From DATGQT01 sp033720695 (lineage in GTDB: Bacteria; Bacteroidota; Rhodothermia; Rhodothermales; Rubricoccaceae): a stretch of 11,612 nt of DNA. Position 1 is the first letter of the stretch; each line of letters opens with the position of its first letter. The DNA is taken from the NCBI GenBank assembly GCA_033720695.1, contig JAWWCA010000118.1, forward strand, positions 1 to 11,612, read 5' to 3'. The position numbers and the translations under genes are program-made. Shown one piece after another: positions 5,667-11,612 of the stretch. The notes under the pieces are model-generated. The model was not told the origin of the DNA. It searched no databases and worked only from the letters and a program-made list of their open reading frames with translations.

Positions 5667-6485
5667 ATGTCCCGCCTCGACCCCATCCTGGAGGCGGCGC
5701 GCGCCCGTGTGGCCGCGGCCGAGCGCCGGACGCCCCTGGGGGCGCTCCGCGACCGCCCGCTGTTCCACGCCCCTCGGCGCCCGTTCGGCGCCGCCCTCCG
5801 GCGCGCCCCGGCCCCGGCCGTGATCGCCGAGTGCAAGCGGGCGAGCCCGAGCGAGGGCCGGCTCCGGCCCGACTACGACCTGGCGGCCCTCGCGCGCACC
5901 TACGAGGCGGCGGGCGCGGCCGCCCTCTCGGTCCTCACCGAGCCCGCGTTCTTCGGCGGGTCGCTCGACCACCTCGCGGCCGTCCGCGCCGCCGTCGAGG
6001 TCCCCGTCCTCCGGAAGGACTTCGTGCTCGCCTCCTACCAGCTCGCCGAGGCGCGCGCGGCCGGCGCCGACGCCGTCCTCCTCATCGCGGCGGCGCTGGC
6101 GCCGGCGCAGCTCCACGACCTCCACAGCGAGGCCCGCGTGCTGGGCCTGGACGTCCTCGTCGAGGTGCACACGGCGGCCGAGGCCGACGCGCTCGACCTC
6201 GACCGCCTCGCGATCGTGGGCGTCAACAGCCGGGACCTGCGCACGTTCGAGGTCTCCCTCGACCGCGCGGCGCGTGTCCTCGCCGGGCTGCCGGCCGGGC
6301 TCGTCCGCGTGGCCGAGAGCGGGCTCCGCGAGCCCGACGACCTCGCCCGCCTCCGCCGCCGCGGCGCCGATGCCTTCCTCATCGGCACCCGGTTCATGCG
6401 GGCGCCCGCGCCCGGCGACGCCCTCGCCACCCTCCGCCGCGAGACGGCGGCCCTCCTGGCGACACCGACCGAGGTGGCCCCATGA
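5667..6485 (+). CDS. trpC: Indole-3-glycerol-phosphate synthase
   Basis: This 272-residue (beta/alpha)8-barrel enzyme closes the indole ring: carboxyphenylamino-deoxyribulose phosphate becomes indole-3-glycerol phosphate with loss of CO2 and water. Seen: AECKRASPSEG with Glu55 and Lys57, the catalytic lysine in VLRKDFVLASYQ (Lys117), LVEVHTAAEAD with Glu166, VGVNSRDLRTF (Asn187), VAESGL (Glu217) and the phosphate-loop end FLIGTRFM. It is a stand-alone TrpC and is not fused to TrpF as in E. coli. The ATG lies 3 nt after the trpD stop. Its stop overlaps the trpF start as ATGA (6482-6485), suggesting coupled translation. Confidence 0.97.
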   Translation: MSRLDPILEAARARVAAAERRTPLGALRDRPLFHAPRRPFGAALRRAPAPAVIAECKRASPSEGRLRPDYDLAALARTYEAAGAAALSVLTEPAFFGGSLDHLAAVRAAVEVPVLRKDFVLASYQLAEARAAGADAVLLIAAALAPAQLHDLHSEARVLGLDVLVEVHTAAEADALDLDRLAIVGVNSRDLRTFEVSLDRAARVLAGLPAGLVRVAESGLREPDDLARLRRRGADAFLIGTRFMRAPAPGDALATLRRETAALLATPTEVAP

Positions 6486-7135
6486 GCCCGCGCATCAAGG
6501 TCTGCGGCCTCACCCGGGTCACGGACGCCCGCCTCGCGGCTCGGCTCGGGGCAGACTACCTCGGCGTCGTCCAGCACCCCGCGAGCCCGCGCTACCTGGC
6601 GCCGGAGCAGGCGGCAGCGATCACAGCGGCCGTCGACGGCCCGATCCCCGTCGGCGTGTTCGTGGACCGGGCGGCCGAGGCCGTCGTCGCAGACTGCGCG
6701 TTGGCGGGCTTCCGGGTCGCCCAGCTCCACGGCGACGAGCCGCCGGAGGCGTGCGCCGCCGTGCGGGCGGCGGGGCTCGGCGTGGTCAAGGCCTTCCGCG
6801 TCCGCCCGGGCGAGAGCGCCGCGGCCCTCGACGCCCGCGTCGCGCCCTACCTCGGGGTCGTGGACGCCGTGCTCCTCGACGCCTACCACCCCGATGCCCA
6901 CGGCGGCACGGGCCGGCGGTTCGACTGGGCCCTCGCCCGCCCGCTCGCCCGGCGCCTCCCCCTCTTCCTGGCCGGCGGCCTCGGCGCCGCGAGCGTGGCC
7001 GAGGCCACGGCGGCCGTCGCCCCGTTCGCCCTCGACCTCTCCTCGTCCGTCGAGGCGGCGCCCGGCCGCAAGGACGCCCGGAAGCTGGCGGCCCTCTTCG
7101 ACGCCTGCCGCGCCCTTTCCGCCCCCGTCGCATGA
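6482..7135 (+). CDS. trpF: Phosphoribosylanthranilate isomerase
   Basis: This 217-residue barrel enzyme carries out the Amadori rearrangement of phosphoribosylanthranilate, between the TrpD and TrpC steps. Seen: N-terminal IKVCGLTR with the general-base Cys8, SPRYL (35-39), QLHGDE (81-86), LLDAYH with the general-acid Asp133, GGTGRRFDW, FLAGGL and the terminal DLSSSVEAAPGRKD (185-198), the usual phosphate-binding and C-terminal signature. Where many relatives have a Phe-x-Phe stretch before SPR, this one reads GVVQHPASPR. The ATG overlaps the trpC stop by 4 bp, and GAGGTGG at 6471-6477 is one of the few Shine-Dalgarno-like stretches in the window. The stop again overlaps trpB as ATGA (7132-7135). 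The frame remains open far upstream through trpC, but homology starts here. Confidence 0.96.
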   Translation: MSPRIKVCGLTRVTDARLAARLGADYLGVVQHPASPRYLAPEQAAAITAAVDGPIPVGVFVDRAAEAVVADCALAGFRVAQLHGDEPPEACAAVRAAGLGVVKAFRVRPGESAAALDARVAPYLGVVDAVLLDAYHPDAHGGTGRRFDWALARPLARRLPLFLAGGLGAASVAEATAAVAPFALDLSSSVEAAPGRKDARKLAALFDACRALSAPVA

Positions 7136-8334
7136 CCGCCACGCCCTACCCCTTCCCCGACGCCCGCGGCCGCTTCGGCGAGTACGGCGGCGCGTTCGTC
7201 CCGGAGATCCTCTACCCCGTGCTGGCCGAGCTGAAGGCGGCCTGGGCTGAGGCCCGCGCCGACGCTGCCTTCCAGGCCGAGCTCGACCCCCTCCTCCGCG
7301 ACTACGTCGGCCGACCGACGCCCCTGACGTTCGCGGCGCGGCTGAGCGAGCGGCTGGGCGGGCCGCGGATCTACCTCAAGCGCGAGGACCTCTGCCACAC
7401 CGGCGCCCACAAGATCAACAACGCGCTCGGGCAAGTGCTCCTCGCCCGGCGGATGGGCAAGGCGCGCGTGATCGCCGAGACGGGCGCGGGCCAGCACGGC
7501 GTCGCCACGGCCACGGCGTGCGCGCTCCTCGGCTTGCCGTGCGTGGTCTACCAGGGCGAGGAGGACGTGCACCGGCAAAGGCTGAACGTGCAGCGGATGC
7601 GCCTCCTCGGCGCCGAGGTCCGCCCCGTGACGAGCGGGAGCCGGACGCTCAAGGACGCCACGAACGAGGCCATCCGTGACTGGGTCTCGCACCCCGCCGA
7701 CACCTTCTACTGCATCGGCTCGGTCGTCGGGCCCCACCCCTACCCCGCCCTCGTGCGCGACTTCCAGCGCGTCATCGGCGAGGAGACGCGTCGGCAGCTG
7801 CTCCGGCACGAGGGCCGCGAGACGCCCGACGCGTGCGTGGCGTGCGTGGGCGGCGGCTCGAACGCGCTCGGCCTCTTCTTCCCCTTCCTCGACGCGCCCG
7901 GCGTCGCGCTCTGGGGCGTCGAGGCGGCGGGCGAGGGGCTGGCCGCCGGGCAGCGCCACGCCGCGACGCTCACGCTCGGCGCGCCGGGCGTCCTCCACGG
8001 CGCCCGCTCCTACCTCCTCCAGGACGCCCACGGTCAGGTCGCCCTCCCCCACTCGGTCTCCGCCGGCCTCGACTACCCCGGCGTCGGGCCCGAGCACAGC
8101 CACCTCAAGGACGCCGGCCGCGTCCGCTACCGCGCCGTCACCGACCGGGAGGCGCTCGACGGCGTTCGCCTCCTCGCCGAGACCGAGGGGATCCTCCCCG
8201 CCCTCGAAACGGCCCACGCCGTCGCCTTCCTGCCAATGCTCGCAGAGGAGATGCCCACGGACGCCGTCGTCGTCCTCAGCCTCTCGGGGCGCGGCGACAA
8301 GGACATGGCTACGATCAGTGCCCACCTCGGATGA
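7132..8334 (+). CDS. trpB: Tryptophan synthase beta subunit
   Basis: This 400-residue PLP enzyme condenses indole with serine to give tryptophan; it works in an alpha2-beta2 complex with TrpA, taking indole through an internal tunnel. Seen: N-terminal GRFGEYGGAFVPE, PLP-lysine motif HTGAHKINN (Lys94), AETGAGQHGVATA with catalytic Glu116, the phosphate-binding GGGSNA (240-245), GLDYPGVGPEHS, and SGRGDKD (385-391). These motifs and the TrpA neighbour place it in the standard TrpB1 class and not the solitary TrpB2 class. The ATG overlaps the trpF stop, and its own stop overlaps trpA as ATGA (8331-8334). Equal-dosage translation with trpA fits the complex. Confidence 0.98.
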   Translation: MTATPYPFPDARGRFGEYGGAFVPEILYPVLAELKAAWAEARADAAFQAELDPLLRDYVGRPTPLTFAARLSERLGGPRIYLKREDLCHTGAHKINNALGQVLLARRMGKARVIAETGAGQHGVATATACALLGLPCVVYQGEEDVHRQRLNVQRMRLLGAEVRPVTSGSRTLKDATNEAIRDWVSHPADTFYCIGSVVGPHPYPALVRDFQRVIGEETRRQLLRHEGRETPDACVACVGGGSNALGLFFPFLDAPGVALWGVEAAGEGLAAGQRHAATLTLGAPGVLHGARSYLLQDAHGQVALPHSVSAGLDYPGVGPEHSHLKDAGRVRYRAVTDREALDGVRLLAETEGILPALETAHAVAFLPMLAEEMPTDAVVVLSLSGRGDKDMATISAHLG

Positions 8335-9161
8335 ACCGCCTCCAGCGCACGCTCTCTGCGCTCCGGGCGCGGGAGGAGAAGGCCCTCGGCCTCTTCCTCA
8401 CCGCCGGCTTCCCGAGGCCCGACGCCACACTGCCCCTCCTCCGGGCCGTGGACGCGGCCGGGGCGGACTTCGTCGAGCTGGGGATGCCGTTCTCGGACCC
8501 CCTCGCCGAGGGGATCCCCATCCAGGAGGCCAGCGCGCGTGCGCTGAGGCATGGCACGACCCTCGCCGACAGCCTCCGCCTCGCGGCCGCCTTCCGCGCC
8601 GAGAGCGAGATGCCGCTCCTGCTCATGGGCTACGCCAACCCCGTCTTCCGCTACGGCCTCGACCGGTTCTGCCGCGACGCGGCCGCCGCCGGCGCCGACG
8701 GCCTCATCCTGCCCGACGTCCCGCCCGAGGAGGCCGACGGCCTCGCGGACGCCGCCGCCGCGAACGGCCTCGCCCTCGTCTTCCTCGTCGCCCCCAACAC
8801 GCCGGACGGCCGCGTCCGCCTCGTGGACCGGCACGCCACGGGCTTCGTCTACGCGGTCTCCGTGACCGGCCTCACCGGCTCCGGCCTGGGCGACGCCGAC
8901 GCGACCGACGCCTATCTCCACCGCGCCCGCGCGCTCGTCCGCCGCAACCCGCTCCTCGTCGGGTTCGGGATCCGGACGCCGGAGGAGGCCGCCCGCCTCG
9001 CCGGGCCGACCGACGGGGCGATCGTCGGGAGCGCGCTCCTGCAAGAGGTGGCGCGGCTGTGGGATGACGAGGCGCTGTCCGAGGCCGAACGGCTCGACCG
9101 CGTGGACGGGTGGGTGCGGCGGATGAAGGCGGGGCTCGCGCTCCCGGCGGTGGGCACCTGA
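8331..9161 (+). CDS. trpA: Tryptophan synthase alpha subunit
   Basis: This 276-residue barrel protein cleaves indole-3-glycerol phosphate to indole and glyceraldehyde-3-phosphate and passes indole to TrpB. Seen: FLTAGFPRPD, FVELGMPFSDPLAEG with the catalytic Glu49, GYANPVFRYG, LILPDVPPEEAD, FVYAVSVTGLTG, LVGFGIRTPEEA and VGSALLQ. Numbering at Glu49 coincides with the Salmonella enzyme. At position 60 the normally conserved catalytic Asp (PLADGP) is Glu (PLAEGIPIQ); the codons are GCC GAG GGG. The rest of the protein looks intact. It is the last gene of the trp block. No T-rich terminator follows, only a short palindrome at 9171-9185. Confidence 0.96.
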   Translation: MNRLQRTLSALRAREEKALGLFLTAGFPRPDATLPLLRAVDAAGADFVELGMPFSDPLAEGIPIQEASARALRHGTTLADSLRLAAAFRAESEMPLLLMGYANPVFRYGLDRFCRDAAAAGADGLILPDVPPEEADGLADAAAANGLALVFLVAPNTPDGRVRLVDRHATGFVYAVSVTGLTGSGLGDADATDAYLHRARALVRRNPLLVGFGIRTPEEAARLAGPTDGAIVGSALLQEVARLWDDEALSEAERLDRVDGWVRRMKAGLALPAVGT

Positions 9162-9170
9162 GGGACACAC

Positions 9171-9185
9171 TCAGGAATGTCCTGA
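9171..9185. repeat. Short perfect palindrome after trpA
   Basis: TCAGGA-ATG-TCCTGA is a 6-bp perfect inverted repeat around three bases, 10 nt after the trpA stop. It is too short and lacks a T-tract, so it is a poor terminator. Its position in the 143-bp gap before the exported DUF4331 gene would suit an operator or a 3' mRNA cap. Nothing else clear was seen in 9162-9304, and I could not find a convincing -33/-7 promoter there. Confidence 0.35.
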
Positions 9186-9294
9186 ATGGGCGATCTCGGC
9201 ACGCGAGTGAGCAGGGACTGAGCAAAGACTGGTCTGGTGGACGGGCAAGCGCCGCGGGGTTCTTACGGCCCGTTCCACTCACTGCCCCTCTCAC

Positions 9295-9299
9295 GAGGT
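9295..9299 (+). promoter_or_regulatory. Shine-Dalgarno-like site of the DUF4331 gene
   Basis: GAGGT lies 5 nt before the ATG at 9305 and helps to fix that start. Most other genes in the window have no such sequence. Confidence 0.45.
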
Positions 9300-9304
9300 A
9301 CCCC

Positions 9305-11542
9305 ATGAACGCTCCCTCCCTCCGCCGCCTGCCGGCCGTGCTCGGCACGCTGGCTGTGCTCGGCCTCCTCGTGGGCGTCGGCCTTCTCGCGCCGCCGTTC
9401 ACCGAGGCCTCCAGCCACCGCGAGGCCCCGCTCATCCTCGACGACCCCATCGCGGACAACACCGACGTCTACGCCTACCGCGACCCCAACAGCCCGGACG
9501 ACGTCATCCTCGTCGCCAACTACATCCCGCTGGAGCTCCCCTCGGGCGGGCCGAACTACCACCAGTTCGGCGAGAACCTCCGCTACGAGATCCACGTCAA
9601 GAACCAGACGAGCGTCGGGCCCCTCGGCTCGGCCACCGACGACATCACGTACCGGTTCACGTTCGACGTCACGAACGAGGACCCGACCACGTTCTTCAAG
9701 ATCCGCCTCGGCCAGGAGAACCTCCGGGCCCGGTACACGATGGAGAAGAGCACCGACGGCGGCTCCTCGTTCCAGACCGTCGTCACCGACGGGTACGTGC
9801 CGCCGGTCAACGTCGGCCCCCGCGCCATCCGCGACGGCACCGTCGGCCTCGGCACGAGCTACGAGGCCCTCACGCAGCAGGCCATCACGTCGGCCTCCAC
9901 CGGCGAGACCGTCTTCGTCGGCCCCCGCGACGACCCGTTCTTCGTCGACCTCGGCGGCGTCTTCGACGTCGGCGGCCTCCGCGACGCCTACGGCCCCGAC
10001 CCGCAGAACGAGAACAACGCGCGGGACGAGGTGGCCGGGTTCAACACCCACGCCATCGTCCTCCGCGTCCCCATCGCGAGCCTCCAGAAGGACGGGCTCG
10101 GGCCCGACCAGGCCGACGACATCCTCGACCCCGACTTCGTGATCGGCGTCTGGGCCTCGGCCAGCCGCCCCCAGATCAAGACCCTCTCGCCGACGGGCGA
10201 CGAGCCGACCTACAGCGGCCCGTGGGTGCAGGTCTCCCGCCTCGGGATGCCCCTCACGAACGAGGTCATCATCCCCATCGGCGAGAAGGACCGCTGGAAC
10301 GCCACGACCCCGTACGACGCCGCCGAGCAGGACTTCGTCCAGTACTTCGTCAACCCCGAGCTCTCGCTCTACATGGGGAATGGCGCCTTCGCCTCGGCCG
10401 TCCCCGCCCTCAGCGAGGACCTCGTCATCCCGACGAACGCCTACCCCGCCATCGGCGACCCCGACGGCGACGGCAGCGACGGGTTCGACTTCACGAACGG
10501 GGCCGACGGCGTCTACGACCTCGTCGAGGCCGGCGTGGACCTCACCGGCACCGCCTTCGCCGTGCCGCTCATGCCGGCCGGCCCGGGCAGCCCCTCCGCC
10601 CTCGCCGGCGACGGCGAGCCGCGCCGCGTGGACATCTTCCCCATCTTCTACTTCGGCGTCCCCAACCTCATCCCCTACCAGCTCGTGGTCGGGAAGGACG
10701 GCGGGCCGCTCTCGACGGGGAAGCCCTTCATCAACAACTTCCTCCCCGTCACGCAGACCGGCGACGGCGCGCTCTGGGGCGGCGACATGCTCCGCCTCAA
10801 CATGGCCGTCCCGACGACCGACCGGGACATGGACCTCTTCCAGCCGTTCGCGTCGAAGGGCCTCCTCTCGGCGGCGGCCATCGGCCTCACGCAGGAGCCC
10901 TACAACCAGAGCGAGATCCTCGAGTTCATCCCCCACATGGACGGCTTCCCGAACGGTCGCCGCCTGGAGGATGACGTGACGACGATCGCGCTCAACGCCG
11001 TCGGCAGCCTCGTGCTCACCGTCGTCGGCCTCCCCGACGACGACGCCGTCGCGGGGGACTACTCCGACATCCTCTCGGAGCAGACCGCCGAGGAACTGGT
11101 CTACTCGGCCGGCCCGGCCTTCAACGACCTCCCGCTCCGCGAGGACTTCCCGTACCTCGCCAACCCGCACCGCGGCTACAACTACGTCCGCGACGTGACG
11201 GCGGAGCGACCGCGCTACGAGCTGGAGCGGATCCTCGGCGTCGAGGCCGGCGCCTCGCTCGGGCTCGGCGTCCCGGAGGCGTTCCTCCTGGAGCAGAGCA
11301 CGCCGAACCCGGCCGGCGCACGCGCCTCGATCGGCTACCACGTCGCCCGCGACGCGCACGTCCGCCTCGACGTCTACGACGTCCGCGGCCGGCTCGTGCA
11401 GACGCTCGTCGACGAGGCCCGGGAGCCGGGCACGCACCAGGCCCCCTGGGATGCCTCGCGCCTCGCCAGCGGCACCTACCTCTACCGCCTCCAGGTGGAC
11501 GGGGAGACGGTGCAGACGCGCCAGGCCACCGTCGTCCGGTAG
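9305..11542 (+). CDS. Exported DUF4331-family protein with type IX secretion sorting domain
   Basis: This is a 745-residue protein of unknown biochemical role. Seen in order: a signal peptide (basic MNAPSLRR, hydrophobic core about 11-29, likely cleavage after Ala35 in TEA-SSHREAP); a DUF4331-like body opening with SSHREAPLILDDPIADNTD and containing IPLELPSGGPNYHQFG, GFNTHAIVLRVP and FPNGRRLEDDV; an acidic loop DPDGDGSDGFD (385-395) resembling a calcium-binding repeat; and a C-terminal domain of about 86 residues (from about 660) with STPNPAG, VRLDVYDVRGRLVQTL, WDASRLASGTYLYRL and a basic end, typical of Bacteroidota type IX sorting signals. It is therefore probably passed through the inner membrane by Sec and placed on, or released from, the cell surface. 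The start at 9305 gives the signal peptide; an open extension to 9110 runs back into trpA. Relation to the trp genes is not evident. Confidence 0.9.
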   Translation: MNAPSLRRLPAVLGTLAVLGLLVGVGLLAPPFTEASSHREAPLILDDPIADNTDVYAYRDPNSPDDVILVANYIPLELPSGGPNYHQFGENLRYEIHVKNQTSVGPLGSATDDITYRFTFDVTNEDPTTFFKIRLGQENLRARYTMEKSTDGGSSFQTVVTDGYVPPVNVGPRAIRDGTVGLGTSYEALTQQAITSASTGETVFVGPRDDPFFVDLGGVFDVGGLRDAYGPDPQNENNARDEVAGFNTHAIVLRVPIASLQKDGLGPDQADDILDPDFVIGVWASASRPQIKTLSPTGDEPTYSGPWVQVSRLGMPLTNEVIIPIGEKDRWNATTPYDAAEQDFVQYFVNPELSLYMGNGAFASAVPALSEDLVIPTNAYPAIGDPDGDGSDGFDFTNGADGVYDLVEAGVDLTGTAFAVPLMPAGPGSPSALAGDGEPRRVDIFPIFYFGVPNLIPYQLVVGKDGGPLSTGKPFINNFLPVTQTGDGALWGGDMLRLNMAVPTTDRDMDLFQPFASKGLLSAAAIGLTQEPYNQSEILEFIPHMDGFPNGRRLEDDVTTIALNAVGSLVLTVVGLPDDDAVAGDYSDILSEQTAEELVYSAGPAFNDLPLREDFPYLANPHRGYNYVRDVTAERPRYELERILGVEAGASLGLGVPEAFLLEQSTPNPAGARASIGYHVARDAHVRLDVYDVRGRLVQTLVDEAREPGTHQAPWDASRLASGTYLYRLQVDGETVQTRQATVVR

Positions 11543-11565
11543 GCCTGCGGGTCCGCCGGCCCTGA

Positions 11566-11583
11566 TCTCCCACGGGAGGGAGA
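11566..11583 (+). other. Small hairpin downstream of the DUF4331 gene
   Basis: TCTCCC (11566-11571) can pair with GGGAGA (11578-11583) over a 6-nt loop, 23 nt after the stop codon. No T-tract follows. It is a minor element and may be part of the 3' end structure together with the stronger hairpin at the window edge. Confidence 0.35.
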
Positions 11584-11592
11584 CGGGGGAGC

Positions 11593-11612
11593 GGGGGGCG
11601 GGGACGCCCCCC
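11593..11612 (+). terminator. Possible intrinsic terminator cut by the window edge
   Basis: GGGGGGCG (11593-11600) pairs perfectly with CGCCCCCC (11605-11612) around GGGA, giving an 8-bp pure G/C stem that ends exactly at the last base shown. It lies 50 nt after the DUF4331 stop. Whether a T-tract follows cannot be seen, so the terminator call is provisional. Confidence 0.5.

Noticed and set aside
9162..9304. Promoter for the DUF4331 gene
   Set aside because: No convincing TTG/TAnnTTTG pair was found; TTCTTACGG near 9270 is too weak a match to call.
9263..11437. A 724-codon open frame on the minus strand opposite the DUF4331 gene
   Set aside because: It is Arg/Glu/Val/Ala/Asp-rich with no domain, and lies wholly opposite a gene with clear signal peptide and domains. 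Such antisense frames are expected in very GC-rich coding DNA.
1..11612. Mobile elements, tRNA genes, CRISPR arrays or defence systems
   Set aside because: Nearly every stretch is accounted for by housekeeping genes; no transposase, tRNA-like cloverleaf or regularly spaced repeats were seen.

Overview
The window is a very GC-rich, gene-dense chromosomal segment. It most likely comes from a Rhodothermota/Bacteroidota-lineage bacterium, possibly a Rubricoccaceae-like marine organism. That placement is inferred from three things: a C-terminal sorting domain of the Bacteroidota type IX secretion kind on the last protein, promoter-like elements of the Bacteroidota -33/-7 form (TTG ... TAnnTTTG), and a near absence of Shine-Dalgarno sequences. 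No mobile element, tRNA, rRNA or CRISPR array was seen. No gene-free stretch exceeds 300 bases; the longest gap is 2569-2805.

Layout. (1) Positions 15-2568, minus strand: metK then ahcY, making S-adenosylmethionine and clearing S-adenosylhomocysteine, with a 106-bp gap that holds a strong hairpin and a G-quadruplex-type tract. (2) Positions 2569-2805: a divergent control region with a candidate promoter for each side and a palindrome between them. (3) Positions 2806-4431, plus strand: acpP and fabF, acyl carrier protein and its elongating condensing enzyme, separated by a large inverted repeat. (4) Positions 4433-4612: a complete, textbook-style tryptophan attenuator, with a 24-residue leader peptide containing Trp-Leu-Trp-Trp, mutually exclusive antiterminator and terminator stems, and a T-tract. 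(5) Positions 4629-9161: trpD-trpC-trpF-trpB-trpA, tightly packed with 3-nt spacing or 4-bp ATGA overlaps. trpE and trpG are not present in this window. (6) Positions 9305-11542: an exported DUF4331-family protein with a type IX sorting domain, followed by two hairpins at the window edge.

How the parts fit. The first two blocks are housekeeping metabolism (methyl cycle and fatty acid elongation). The trp block converts anthranilate to tryptophan and appears to be controlled by ribosome-mediated attenuation placed before trpD rather than before trpE. The attenuator terminator is also the only convincing intrinsic terminator downstream of fabF, so it may end acpP-fabF transcription too. The most notable item is the attenuator. 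Next are the Asp-to-Glu change at the catalytic position 60 of TrpA and the unexplained intercistronic RNA structures.
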